DNA from: Actinomyces vulturis
GTDB lineage: Bacteria; Actinomycetota; Actinomycetes; Actinomycetales; Actinomycetaceae
Length of the DNA: 64,000 nucleotides
Assembly (NCBI RefSeq): GCF_001687305.1
Contig: NZ_KV700385.1
Location: 726,523-790,522 of the forward strand
Reading direction: 5' to 3'
Under the pieces are notes generated by a model, which made no database searches, had not been told where the DNA came from, and saw nothing but the letters and a program-made list of their open reading frames with translations. The translations under genes were made by a program, and so were the position numbers. Every line of letters starts with the position of its first letter. Positions within the stretch are counted from its first letter, which is position 1. Positions 7,994 to 18,407 of this stretch are shown here, piece after piece.

Positions 7994-10134
7994 CCGATAC
8001 CGGACTGGAAACATCTCCCGCACCGGAACTTGATTACCATGCCCTCAACGCCAAACTGAATCTGTATGACGCTCAGGGGCGTATTCAGTTTGACGCTGAT
8101 CATGAAGCAGCACGCCAGTACTTCCTCCAGCACGTGAACCAGAACACCGTGTTCTTCCATGACATTGAGGAAAAACTCGAATACCTCGTCGAAGAGGGCT
8201 ACTACGAACGTGACATACTCGACCGCTACAGTCCTGAATTTGTAAAGGTAGCGTTTAAAACCGCCTACAGCCACAGGTTCCGCTTCGAAACATTTCTCGG
8301 AGCCTTCAAGTACTACACCTCGTACACCCTGAAGACTTTCGACGGTAAGCGCTACCTTGAACGCTTTGAAGATCGCGTCACTATGGTGGCCCTCGCCTTG
8401 GCGGAAGGTAATGAGGAACTGGCTATCGATCTCATCAATGAGATCATGACTGGACGTTTCCAGCCCGCAACCCCCACTTTCCTTAATGAAGGTAAAGCCC
8501 AGCGCGGCGAACCCGTATCCTGCTTCCTGGTCCGCATTGAAGACAATATGGAGTCCATCTCCCGCGGCATCAATTCGGCGCTGCAGTTGTCTAAGCGTGG
8601 CGGCGGTGTGGCATTGCTCCTAACCAATCTGCGTGAGCAGGGAGCTCCCATTAAGCGGATTGAAAACCAGTCCAGTGGCATAGTTCCCGTGATGAAACTT
8701 CTTGAGGATTCGTTCTCTTACGCTAACCAACTTGGCGCACGTCAGGGAGCTGGAGCGGTTTATCTTCACGCCCACCACCCGGACATCATGCGATTCCTCG
8801 ATACTAAGCGCGAAAACGCTGATGAAAAGATTCGCATCAAAACTCTCTCGCTGGGTGTTGTGATTCCTGATATCACCTTTGAACTGGCCAAGAAGAACGA
8901 GGACATGTACCTCTTCTCCCCCTATGACGTGGAACGCGTCTACGGTGTCCCCTTCTCGGAGATCAGCGTCTCGGAGAAATATCACGAGATGGTTGATGAC
9001 TCGCGAATCCGTAAGTCCAAGGTTAAGGCTCGTAAGTTCTTCCAGACCATCGCCGAAATCCAATTTGAATCCGGCTACCCCTATGTCATGTTCGAGGATA
9101 CGGTTAACCGTGCCAATCCCATCGATGGCAAGGTGGTTATGTCCAACCTGTGCTCGGAAATTCTTCAGGTTTCCGAACCTAGCCAACTCAATGAGGATCT
9201 CACCTACAAGCACATCGGCAAGGACATCTCCTGCAACCTTGGCTCCCTTAATATCGCCAAGACCATGGAATCGCCAGACTTTGCTCGCACCATTCGTACC
9301 GCGGTGCGTGGCCTAACCGCGGTCTCGGACCAAACACATATGCATTCAGTTCCCTCCATTGATCGAGGTAACAGCGAATCCCATGCCATTGGTTTGGGAC
9401 AAATGAACCTTCATGGCTTTCTTGCCCGCGAAAGTATCTACTACGGCAGTGAAGAAGCCTTGGATTTCACTAACGTTTACTTCGCCACTGTCCTCTTCCA
9501 CGTACTAAGCGCCTCTAACGAACTAGCTGTTGAACGTGGTGAATCTTTCGTCGGCTTTGAAAAGAGTGATTACGCCAACGGCAAGTTCTTTACGAAGTAT
9601 CGCGAACAAGACTTCCTTCCCACCACCGACAAGGTTAAGGAAATCTTCGAGCGCAACAACCTTCACGTCCCCACCCGACAGGACTGGGCAGAACTTGCTG
9701 ACCGTATTGCCTCGACTGGTCTCTACAATCGCAATCTCCAGGCTGTACCACCTACTGGCTCTATTAGTTATATCAACAATTCCACTTCATCGATCCACCC
9801 AATCGTCTCTAAGATCGAAATCCGAAAAGAAGGAAAGATCGGTCGCGTCTACTACCCGGCGCCCTACATGACCAACGAAAACCTGTCTTTCTATCAGGAT
9901 GCCTATGAAATTGGATACGAGAAGATCATTGATACTTATGCTGTAGCCACACAGCATGTTGATCAGGGCTTGAGTCTTACACTTTTCTTCTCTGATACGG
10001 CTACCACCCGTGACCTGAATAAGGCACAGATTTACGCATGGCGTAAGGGCATCAAGACCATCTACTATGTGCGTTTACGCCAGGCGGCACTTGAAGGAAC
10101 AGAGGTTCAAGGCTGCGTGAGTTGCATGCTCTAA
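7978..10134 (+). CDS. nrdE: Class Ib ribonucleoside-diphosphate reductase, alpha subunit
   Basis: Large catalytic subunit that reduces ribonucleoside diphosphates to deoxyribonucleotides with NrdF. 718 residues. The active-site set is present: Cys182 (VSCFLV), the radical triad Asn390-Cys392-Glu394 (NLCSEI), the redox partner Cys419 ([10 protein letters not shown]), and the C-terminal shuttle pair GCVSCML. The N-terminal ATP-cone of class Ia enzymes is absent, as expected for NrdE. The start is a TTG overlapping nrdI by 16 bases. The partner nrdF is not adjacent: an opposite-strand gene intervenes. Confidence 0.97.
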   Translation: MADTLTDTGLETSPAPELDYHALNAKLNLYDAQGRIQFDADHEAARQYFLQHVNQNTVFFHDIEEKLEYLVEEGYYERDILDRYSPEFVKVAFKTAYSHRFRFETFLGAFKYYTSYTLKTFDGKRYLERFEDRVTMVALALAEGNEELAIDLINEIMTGRFQPATPTFLNEGKAQRGEPVSCFLVRIEDNMESISRGINSALQLSKRGGGVALLLTNLREQGAPIKRIENQSSGIVPVMKLLEDSFSYANQLGARQGAGAVYLHAHHPDIMRFLDTKRENADEKIRIKTLSLGVVIPDITFELAKKNEDMYLFSPYDVERVYGVPFSEISVSEKYHEMVDDSRIRKSKVKARKFFQTIAEIQFESGYPYVMFEDTVNRANPIDGKVVMSNLCSEILQVSEPSQLNEDLTYKHIGKDISCNLGSLNIAKTMESPDFARTIRTAVRGLTAVSDQTHMHSVPSIDRGNSESHAIGLGQMNLHGFLARESIYYGSEEALDFTNVYFATVLFHVLSASNELAVERGESFVGFEKSDYANGKFFTKYREQDFLPTTDKVKEIFERNNLHVPTRQDWAELADRIASTGLYNRNLQAVPPTGSISYINNSTSSIHPIVSKIEIRKEGKIGRVYYPAPYMTNENLSFYQDAYEIGYEKIIDTYAVATQHVDQGLSLTLFFSDTATTRDLNKAQIYAWRKGIKTIYYVRLRQAALEGTEVQGCVSCML

Positions 10135-10146
10135 GTGCATTCACTT

Positions 10147-10227
10147 CCGCCTGTATGACCTAAGGTTGCAGGCGGCTGATTACAAATTCACCAGGGTCTC
10201 GGCCGCATAGTGCGCGGCCGGGACCCT
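10147..10227. terminator. Two hairpins between nrdE and budA
   Basis: CCGCCTG (10147-10153) pairs with CAGGCGG (10169-10175). A stronger 14-bp stem with one G-T pair runs from AGGGTCTCGGCCGC (10193-10206) to its partner ending at 10227. Neither is followed by a marked T-run. They lie between two convergent genes and probably stop transcription from both sides. Confidence 0.6.
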
Positions 10228-10384
10228 ACATCTATGGGGCTAATATCTTTGTCGGTTGTTTTGCAGAAAACTTACGATGATGCGACAACTAGCGATATTC
10301 CGTGATGTCTTAAGAAAAACAAGGGAGAGTAAGAAGCCTTGTCAATACGAAGAATGATGGTGTGCTAAATGCTACAGCACAACA

Positions 10385-11107
10385 TTAGTGCGGCTGATGC
10401 TCAACCTTGGCAATGTCCTGCGAAGCATCTTGAGTGAAATCGGCTTGTTCAAAAGCATCATTCATCGGCAGGCGCACATGAAAATCAGTTGCAGGGCAAA
10501 CCTCAACCCTGCCCTGCATAATGTCAAAATCCATAATATGGCCGCCAAAATCATGCGAGTCAGCCAAGAAATGCGCATGGCAGCCAGCAACAGATATGTT
10601 CTGCTCATAAATCGGGGTGCGGAAAGCAACCACCGTGCCGTCAATCATGCGACGCTGAAAAATAGGTTCATTGTGCGTAGCCTCAATCATCGGGCGATAC
10701 GGCTTGTCCTGCTTCACTACTGTCCGAGTCGACATGCGTTGAAAAAGCCCCGTAATTTTTAAGGCATACATGTAGTTTGCCGAAGGCAGAAGCTCATCCA
10801 TCCGTTCAGCGAATTCTGAACGAGACATTGGCTTATCGACAACAAAAGACAAGCGTGGCACAAAATGTGTTACCACCGCATAAGGAGTGCGATGATCAGA
10901 TGAGGGCTGCGAAACGCTACCATTACCACGTAACTGGTAGCACACGCCGTCGAGAATGATCATTTCTCCATCAAGGCCATTGAAAGTGCCGATACCAAAA
11001 CTGCCATGTGACATGAGTTCGCCAATAGTCATGTCATCTTCATAAATGCCTTGAGCAAGAGCACTAATGAGTGAGGACTGGTAAATCGTGTGTCGAGCTT
11101 GAGGCAT
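10385..11107 (-). CDS. budA: Alpha-acetolactate decarboxylase
   Basis: Converts (S)-2-acetolactate to (R)-acetoin and CO2 in the cytoplasm, as an overflow route from pyruvate and a control on branched-chain amino acid synthesis. 240 residues, family-typical length. The N-terminal QSSLISALAQGIYEDDMTIG and the zinc site GCHAHFLADSHDFGGH match the family: His177, His179 and His190 have the 2- and 11-residue spacing of the known zinc ligands. No acetolactate synthase or acetoin reductase is near. It sits between nrdE and nrdF on the opposite strand. Confidence 0.93.
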   Translation of the reverse strand: MPQARHTIYQSSLISALAQGIYEDDMTIGELMSHGSFGIGTFNGLDGEMIILDGVCYQLRGNGSVSQPSSDHRTPYAVVTHFVPRLSFVVDKPMSRSEFAERMDELLPSANYMYALKITGLFQRMSTRTVVKQDKPYRPMIEATHNEPIFQRRMIDGTVVAFRTPIYEQNISVAGCHAHFLADSHDFGGHIMDFDIMQGRVEVCPATDFHVRLPMNDAFEQADFTQDASQDIAKVEHQPH

Positions 11108-11201
11108 TCAAGGGACCTTAACTATGTGGGGAAACGGGGTTAGGCATCATCATAACGATCTGGTGTGCTGATAAATGACCTCGTGGCAGTGAACCCGATA
11201 G

Positions 11202-12239
<1,038 letters not shown>

Positions 12240-12242
12240 TTC

Positions 12243-12986
12243 ATGACATGGACCTATCCTGACAACGAACAGGTCCGTTGCGGCATCCCCTTTAATGGGG
12301 TACTTCCGCTGTGGCACAGTGACGGAACCATTACCTGGCATGCCTCACGCGACGAGTCTATTCGTTTCGATGAGTTGGTTAATATTGGCTTACTGACTTG
12401 GGAAGAAGGGGCGACTCCTCTCCCTTCGGGATTCTCAGAGCGATGGGAAATTGCCGAACTCACTAACAACGGCATGACGCTCATTCTCCGAGCAGTTGAT
12501 GCTCATGCTCAAGCAGCATTGGGAGATCACGGCAACGGACGTCGGATTTCTCTACGTGAGCCCATGACCTATGAAGAGGCAATGGGGCAAGAATTTGATG
12601 CCAATTCCTTCGCTATTCACTGCGCACGTATCATGCTTCGCTTAGCACGTGACCACGGAGTGGGCCTTATTAATTTGCGATTTCCCCGTGAAAAAGACCC
12701 TGCGCCAATTGTGAGTATGTCTGCAGCAAGTGATGCTCACGGTATGATGACTTTTGATGTGGGCACACAACTAGATGTTGATGCTCCTGAGTGGAAAGAT
12801 GCTCAGAAGCATGGAGCCATGAATATGCTGATGATTCAGCGGCCTTACTCATCGCTGATTGATCGGTCAACCCAGGCCCTTGATGCGGCGGCCCTGGTGG
12901 AACTTGCTCAGCCTGTTGTGCGCGCAGCAATCCAGCCTGGATTCCCTTTTGCTCTGGGCTTGGCGACCATGCTTCCCACTATCTGA
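12243..12986 (+). CDS. Unknown protein coupled to nrdF
   Basis: 247 residues, soluble, mildly acidic, no signal peptide or membrane segment. I do not recognise a family. It opens MTWTYPDNEQVRCGIPFNGV, contains repeated Trp/aromatic strands in the first 80 residues, a central helical part (YEEAMGQEFDANSFAIHCARIMLRLA) and a C-terminal helix ending GFPFALGLATMLPTI. The ATG lies 3 bases after the nrdF stop, so it is very probably translated from the nrdF transcript. That context suggests, but does not show, a link to ribonucleotide reductase. Confidence 0.75.
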   Translation: MTWTYPDNEQVRCGIPFNGVLPLWHSDGTITWHASRDESIRFDELVNIGLLTWEEGATPLPSGFSERWEIAELTNNGMTLILRAVDAHAQAALGDHGNGRRISLREPMTYEEAMGQEFDANSFAIHCARIMLRLARDHGVGLINLRFPREKDPAPIVSMSAASDAHGMMTFDVGTQLDVDAPEWKDAQKHGAMNMLMIQRPYSSLIDRSTQALDAAALVELAQPVVRAAIQPGFPFALGLATMLPTI

Positions 12987-13112
12987 ACCTGCGGACGTGC
13001 TACTAAGAGCAGGCGGTTTGAATATTTCATCGTCTGAACGTCATCACTGCACTCGTAAGAAAGCATCAGTGCACTCACTTCAATGAGCAACTCTCACGTC
13101 GCAGGTAGGTAA

Positions 13113-14786
13113 TTAGCGGGTTTCAATGGTGGCGAAGTCCGCCGCAGCGATAGGCAAACTATCGTTGCCAGGCTCTTCTTCCTTAACTGGTAGTGATTCG
13201 TCAATTACGGGAACTGGGGTGTTATCCGGTTCGTCTTCCTCATCAGTGACGTCATTGCCGTCTACCGGGGCGAAATCATCACCATGGGGGTAATTGTCCT
13301 CGTCACCACGTTCCCAGATGCCGGCATCCTCGTTGGTTCCAGAGTTAGGGCGAATGTCATCGCTAATGACGGAGTCATCGAGGTCAGCGGGATTAGGGCC
13401 ACGGCGAATAATTTGAGGCGTGGGTTCAATGAGAATGGTTTCGCTGACTAGGGTGGTGCTGATGATCTCACCGTTGCGTGTAACGACCTTGTGCATAACG
13501 CGTTTGAGGCCATCTTCGCCGGGGCGAACTTGTTCAAAGGCCCCCGCTTTCCACGTGGGTTCGACAATGACCTTAGTCAAAGCAGGAATCTTCTCGTCGT
13601 CGGTCACGTAGGTAATCACTTCACCATTAGGAGCGACAGGGCCATCGCCCCCGGTTGGGGTGGGCGTGGGCTCAGGTGCCACAGGTGTGAAGGTCGGAAC
13701 TGGTCGGGCAGTAGCAGGCAGATTAGTGGGCTTTGGAACTGGTTTGATTGGTGTCGCGTTCGGCGTGGGTTCCGGGTTGTTGGGATTGACCGTTGGTGTA
13801 GGCGCAGGAATCACGGAAGGCTTTGGTGACACTGCGGGCTTAGGTGAAGGGGGAGTGCTCGGTTTGGGGGCGAGGGCGGCTACAGATGTGGTGGGCTCGG
13901 GACTAGGGACCACAGGAGTGGGTGCTGGTACAGGAGTCGGAGCCAGAGGATACGCGGGGGCCACGGTAGGAACCGGATCAGGATCCGCAGAAGTGGCTGA
14001 TGCCTGATCGTTAATCATCGGAACTGTAGTTTCGGCAGGAAAAATAGGAGCGACGTCAATCGGTTTGGAGATGTGGGGAGCCTCTTGGTCAGAAGGTTGA
14101 GAAGGTTTCGAGGGAAGCGGCACCGGTGCAGGAGCTGGAGCGGGGCGCACAGGAGCGAGTGGCGCAGGTTCGGGATGAACAGGGCGCACAGGGGCTGGTG
14201 CGTGAGAAGGCTGAACAGCGTGGGGAGCCGCAATGATTGGAGGCTGAGGAACCTCAGGAGCTGGTGCGGGTATCGGTGCAGGTTCATTAACAGCAGGCGC
14301 GACTACGGGAGAGGTAGGTTTTTCAGTCGCTGGAGTTGCAGGTGTTTCGGGAGTAACAATTGCCGGAACTTTAGGCTGTTCGGCGCCAGCAAGAGTATGA
14401 ATGGTGGGGGTGTGGAGGGGCGGGCCGGCTACTTCGCCTACACGCTCAGCAGGAATAGGAATCTGAACAGGCTTGGCCTGATTGGGAGTTGCGCTAGTAA
14501 TGACACTTGGTGTTGGTAAGGCTTGGGGTACGGCAGGTTTGTCGGCCTGAGAAGACGGGGTAGCGACAGCCTGAACAGGCGATGTATTCCCGGAAGGCGA
14601 GTCATTTGAGGGGCCCGCCTGAGCGTCAATCGTGGTAGTGATAGGGCCGTCCTGTACTACGCGTGACGAACTCTGCTGAGCATCTAAAGCCCAGATAGAT
14701 GCGCCAGCAGCAACAGCGAAAACCGGCACTAGCGCGATTCCACGCAAAACACCCCCGGACGGGATGGAAAGCGGAGGGTTAGCCAC
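13113..14786 (-). CDS. Envelope protein with Pro-rich stalk and G5 domain
   Basis: Probably a cell-envelope protein anchored by one N-terminal membrane segment (LRGIALVPVFAVAAGASIWAL, about residues 13-32). A stalk of nearly 370 residues rich in Pro, Ala, Val and Thr follows, then a G5 domain (about residues 395-470: EVITYVTDDEKIPALTK, GEDGLKRVMHKVV, NGEIISTTLVSETI, ending IIRRGP), and an acidic C-terminal tail. G5 domains are found in Rpf-type and other wall-associated proteins and may bind sugars. I chose GTG 14786, preceded by AAGGAG, instead of the open frame to 14888. The low-complexity stalk is likely to vary in length between strains. Confidence 0.8.
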   Translation of the reverse strand: MANPPLSIPSGGVLRGIALVPVFAVAAGASIWALDAQQSSSRVVQDGPITTTIDAQAGPSNDSPSGNTSPVQAVATPSSQADKPAVPQALPTPSVITSATPNQAKPVQIPIPAERVGEVAGPPLHTPTIHTLAGAEQPKVPAIVTPETPATPATEKPTSPVVAPAVNEPAPIPAPAPEVPQPPIIAAPHAVQPSHAPAPVRPVHPEPAPLAPVRPAPAPAPVPLPSKPSQPSDQEAPHISKPIDVAPIFPAETTVPMINDQASATSADPDPVPTVAPAYPLAPTPVPAPTPVVPSPEPTTSVAALAPKPSTPPSPKPAVSPKPSVIPAPTPTVNPNNPEPTPNATPIKPVPKPTNLPATARPVPTFTPVAPEPTPTPTGGDGPVAPNGEVITYVTDDEKIPALTKVIVEPTWKAGAFEQVRPGEDGLKRVMHKVVTRNGEIISTTLVSETILIEPTPQIIRRGPNPADLDDSVISDDIRPNSGTNEDAGIWERGDEDNYPHGDDFAPVDGNDVTDEEDEPDNTPVPVIDESLPVKEEEPGNDSLPIAAADFATIETR

Positions 14787-15081
14787 AGTGGCTCCTTGAA
14801 AAATCCTTGCGCGTGAACATATGAAAGGGCATTGCGACGAACGGGGTGCTCGGCACAGCGAAGCGCTTAGGACGGGAACCCTGAGCACAGTTCTGCGGTC
14901 ATGCTATCGGAATGTTGTGGGATTCGTCTATTAGTGTCATTGCTAGAAGGGCGGAATAATGGGCTTCAGTGACTACCAGTACGTTTGTGTGGCCTAGAAT
15001 CGGCAGTCTAGGGTGCGCACCTATGTCTTAGGTTCTCCTCGATGCATACTCCGCTTTCGCATTTTACTGTCAGGATATTCC

Positions 15082-15930
15082 ATGCTTTCCGCTGAAACCG
15101 ACGCCCCGCCCCGCCACATTATTGCCGTGGTTCCAGCGCATAACGAGCAAGATCGTATAACTACAACGCTTATGGCAATTTCGGCGATTGACGGCGTTGA
15201 GCACATCATCGTGGTTGATGACGGTTCTACTGATTCCACTGTCACGCGCGCACGAGAGGCAGGTGCACAGGTTTTATCTCATGCGATCTGCCAAGGCAAA
15301 GCTCAAGCCATGGATACCGGTGCAAAGGAAGCATTTCGACGTGCCCGTATTCAGGGGTGCGCCTTAGACGATCTAGCCCTGCTTTTTATTGACGCTGATC
15401 TTGAAGATTCTGCGCGCCATTGTGCTCCCCTGGTTGATGCAATTCGTCATAACCAGACAGACGTCGCCATTGCTGTGTTGCCGCCGCAGGAAGGATCAGG
15501 CGGTAAGGGAAGAGTCGTTCGCCTGGCTCGCCATGGCATTAACGAAGTTACTGGTTATCAGCCGATCGCTCCACTGTCTGGTCAGCGTTGTATCCGTGCT
15601 CGCCTCTATCGTGACCTCATGCCTATGGCGCAGGGGTGGGGAATCGAAGTAGCCATGACGATCACGGCTTTACGTTACGGTGCAAGGGTTCTTGAAGTTC
15701 CATGCGAGTTGACTCACCGTGTGACGGGTAAAGACTTGAAAGGGATTCTTCACCGTGCCGATCAGGCTTGTGCTGTTGTCCGGACCCTTCGTCACCAAGG
15801 CCTGAGTCTCCGCTGTGCGCTTACCCCTCTTGTCCGATCCGGTATCGGTGCTCCTGCCCCTCTTTCACCTGAGCAGGCCCATGAATTCACCCCGCAGGTC
15901 TACCGTATGCCGTCACGGCCTAGGCGGTAA
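15082..15930 (+). CDS. Family 2 glycosyltransferase
   Basis: Transfers a sugar from a nucleotide or lipid donor; the acceptor is unknown. 282 residues from ATG 15082, which follows AGGA at 6 bases. GT-A fold marks are present: AVVPAHNEQDRI at the start, VVDDGSTDST (nucleotide binding) and LLFIDADLED (metal-binding DxD-like). No membrane segment is seen, so it acts at the cytoplasmic face. It converges tail to tail with a large membrane protein 19 bases away. The frame is open upstream to 15013, but the N-terminus there does not look like a GT2. Confidence 0.85.
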   Translation: MLSAETDAPPRHIIAVVPAHNEQDRITTTLMAISAIDGVEHIIVVDDGSTDSTVTRAREAGAQVLSHAICQGKAQAMDTGAKEAFRRARIQGCALDDLALLFIDADLEDSARHCAPLVDAIRHNQTDVAIAVLPPQEGSGGKGRVVRLARHGINEVTGYQPIAPLSGQRCIRARLYRDLMPMAQGWGIEVAMTITALRYGARVLEVPCELTHRVTGKDLKGILHRADQACAVVRTLRHQGLSLRCALTPLVRSGIGAPAPLSPEQAHEFTPQVYRMPSRPRR

Positions 15931-15949
15931 AGATACCTCTTGATCGTCG

Positions 15950-18223
15950 TCATTGATGTTCTTTGAGGACGTCTAGGCAAGAAGATGCGGTGCGTTTGTC
16001 CATCAGAGAACTTGTAAGGACAAGCAAAAGTAGCGGCACCATCATTGATAGTGCGTATCCCACCATCAGCAGGCCGGAGTCGTTGAGAGCAACCTCAATG
16101 ACAAGCATGATGAAGCAATTCGTGAGGTAGGTTCGTCCGTGGGGTGCGAGCGCTAAGCGGGGATAAGGACCTTGTTTTTGTTGGGAGAGGGCAAGAATCG
16201 TGTGGGTTTTTTGCCATAGATGAACTCCAATCACCACAACGACGAGAAGGATCAGAGGGCCAATCCATGAGTAATCAATCAAGGGTCCGACTAGTGCTCG
16301 TACCTTTCGAGTCAATGTGGCTAAGCTCTGACCATTACTGAGATTGGTGATGAAATGACCGGCGTGAGTTTGTGAATCGACTGCTCTGGTGGCGTCGTAG
16401 AGAGCAAATGCGGTGACCAGAGTGAAGGCGCTCAGTGTAACAATGAGGAATCGGCGGATCGTCAGGCGCCAGCGCAGTGTCTGCATCATGACTAGCAGAA
16501 CAATGATTCCTAAAGCCAAGGCACCGCCCACATCGGCGCCGACAGAGGGGGCCGCATCGAAGGACATGGCCACTGCGCCCACAATTCCAATTCCTAGCGC
16601 GTGCACCCATCGAGATGAGGGTGGTGCAGCAAGTGCCCACATGGTTAAGGCAATGACGAGGCCGGCGCTCGCCACAGCGAAAGCAGGATTGGACACCCCG
16701 AAGAATCGTCCAGCGATGATGGTGTTCATTCCTAGTAGGCCGTTGAGAGCAAAGCGTTGGTTGACAGCCGGGACGATAAACACCACCGCGCTTGCTGTTG
16801 CAGCCAGGGCGAGAACTACAGTCCGCCAGGCACGAGGTTCATCCATAGATAATCGTGCGATTCCTGTGACGAGCATCGTAGCAATGAGAGCAGAAACGAT
16901 GAGTATTCCGAGAATGATGGTTGCTGGAAGCCATGGAGCAGGAGCATTCGGCCGTGCTCCTAAACGCCACCACGGAACACTGTTGCCCAGTGTAAGAAGG
17001 AGCGGAAATCCGGCTGATGTCGATGCGGTAAACGCTAACGCTCGTGTCTGAGGATAATTCCCTCGTAGAAGACAAGCACTGATCGTAGTGGTGATAAGAA
17101 TGCCAATAATCAAAGCGATTGCGATAGGGAGAGTTACCAGACGTGAAGCCTGAGCATGAAGGTCTTCATCTTGAAGACGCTCAGCAGCATCGCGCCCGAG
17201 AATAAGGCTCTCACATGAACTGCTCTCACTTGAACCGCATGATAGAACGGGCAGCGATCTAGGTGCGGGAAGTTCAGGGGCTGCGAACGTGTCGGTAATG
17301 AGTGAAGACAAACTTCGGGTTTGAACCAAACCTTTCTGGTGTGTGCCCGGACCTACAAAGTCTGTCGAACCTACGGGGATAAGCGAAGTTTGTGTATGAG
17401 CGAAGGCTGGCGAGAAAATGCCGAGTTGCGGTGAGAGTCGACCGGAGTCTGACAGTGAAGCAACCACGAGCATGGGGGAGTATTCACTGAACTCGTTAGT
17501 AACTTGAGAGATCGCTTGCCAGGTTTTAACAATTACTTCGTCGCTGTGGTTAAAGCACGAACCTTTATCGCTACATGAGGAAGGAGTGGCATCTATTAAA
17601 ATCAACGCAGGAGTATTGCTGACTGCCGTGCGCTCGCGGAATGCCTCGTCAATGGAGTCTACGTTAGTTGAAGATGCGGAATTATTTCCGGCTAACCATG
17701 CATGAGGACCAACTGTGATGACGTGTGCACCATGTTCAGTGATGACTGTTGAGGCGAGGCTTCCCACAGTCGCTTGGTAATGCTGAGTATGAGCAAAATG
17801 CTGCGCGGACTCCCATGTCAATGATGTATCGCAATTGCCATCATCGGCGGATCCATTGACACGTTGACCGGCCCCCAATGTTAACCATCCATCAGCGGGG
17901 CATGTGAGTGACCGAGTAGTGCGAGTGACCAGGGATACGGGATAACCCTCACCGGCAGTCTGAAGAATTCCTAACGCTGCCAGATTGACTTCCGGATCGC
18001 TGCTGCTTTGAGCCTGAAGAAGATCAGCCCAAGTCAGGTTTGCTGTACCTACCACCACGACGGTACGAGGCGCTAACCCCTGTGAATTGTTCTGCGAAGT
18101 GCTCAGGGCGCCGGCAGTGGGAAGAACAAAAACTATCAGCGTGAACAATGCCGTAAGAGCGATCAATGCGCGCCACACGCTGGCCTGGCTTATGGCTACG
18201 TGCTGGTGGCGTGCTGTGTTCAT
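15950..18223 (-). CDS. Large membrane protein with extracytoplasmic domain, function unknown
   Basis: 757 residues. A signal-anchor (about residues 18-40) is followed by an extracytoplasmic domain of about 350 residues containing RTVVVVGTANLTWADLLQ, PADGWLTLGAGQRVNG and TPALILIDATPSS, which looks like a degenerate alkaline-phosphatase/sulfatase-type fold. About ten membrane segments follow, including LPIAIALIIGILITTTI, and a short cytoplasmic tail. Similar two-part proteins occur in actinomycetes beside glycosyltransferases. The stop lies 19 bases from the stop of the GT2 gene. Role in envelope polysaccharide handling is inferred from the neighbour only. Confidence 0.65.
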   Translation of the reverse strand: MNTARHQHVAISQASVWRALIALTALFTLIVFVLPTAGALSTSQNNSQGLAPRTVVVVGTANLTWADLLQAQSSSDPEVNLAALGILQTAGEGYPVSLVTRTTRSLTCPADGWLTLGAGQRVNGSADDGNCDTSLTWESAQHFAHTQHYQATVGSLASTVITEHGAHVITVGPHAWLAGNNSASSTNVDSIDEAFRERTAVSNTPALILIDATPSSCSDKGSCFNHSDEVIVKTWQAISQVTNEFSEYSPMLVVASLSDSGRLSPQLGIFSPAFAHTQTSLIPVGSTDFVGPGTHQKGLVQTRSLSSLITDTFAAPELPAPRSLPVLSCGSSESSSCESLILGRDAAERLQDEDLHAQASRLVTLPIAIALIIGILITTTISACLLRGNYPQTRALAFTASTSAGFPLLLTLGNSVPWWRLGARPNAPAPWLPATIILGILIVSALIATMLVTGIARLSMDEPRAWRTVVLALAATASAVVFIVPAVNQRFALNGLLGMNTIIAGRFFGVSNPAFAVASAGLVIALTMWALAAPPSSRWVHALGIGIVGAVAMSFDAAPSVGADVGGALALGIIVLLVMMQTLRWRLTIRRFLIVTLSAFTLVTAFALYDATRAVDSQTHAGHFITNLSNGQSLATLTRKVRALVGPLIDYSWIGPLILLVVVVIGVHLWQKTHTILALSQQKQGPYPRLALAPHGRTYLTNCFIMLVIEVALNDSGLLMVGYALSMMVPLLLLVLTSSLMDKRTASSCLDVLKEHQ

Positions 18224-18249
18224 AACTCAAGATTACGGGTAGACGCAGT

Positions 18250-18281
18250 GATGAGGCACCAGCCGTGGCTAGTGCCTCATC
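18250..18281 (-). terminator. Hairpin downstream of the DHA2 exporter
   Basis: GATGAGGCAC (18250-18259) pairs perfectly with GTGCCTCATC (18272-18281) over a 12-base loop. There is no T-run. It lies after the exporter gene and just upstream of the membrane-protein gene, so it probably separates the two minus-strand transcripts. Confidence 0.55.
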
Positions 18282-18407
18282 ATCTGTGGTGAAGGTGGGG
18301 TCTGTGCAGTGTTGTGGAAAAGGACAGTTATCTTTACTCGCTGTCGGTGGTGATGATTGACGGCGAACAACTACACCGTTCTAGATCGTCAGTCGTTGGT
18401 GACGGGA

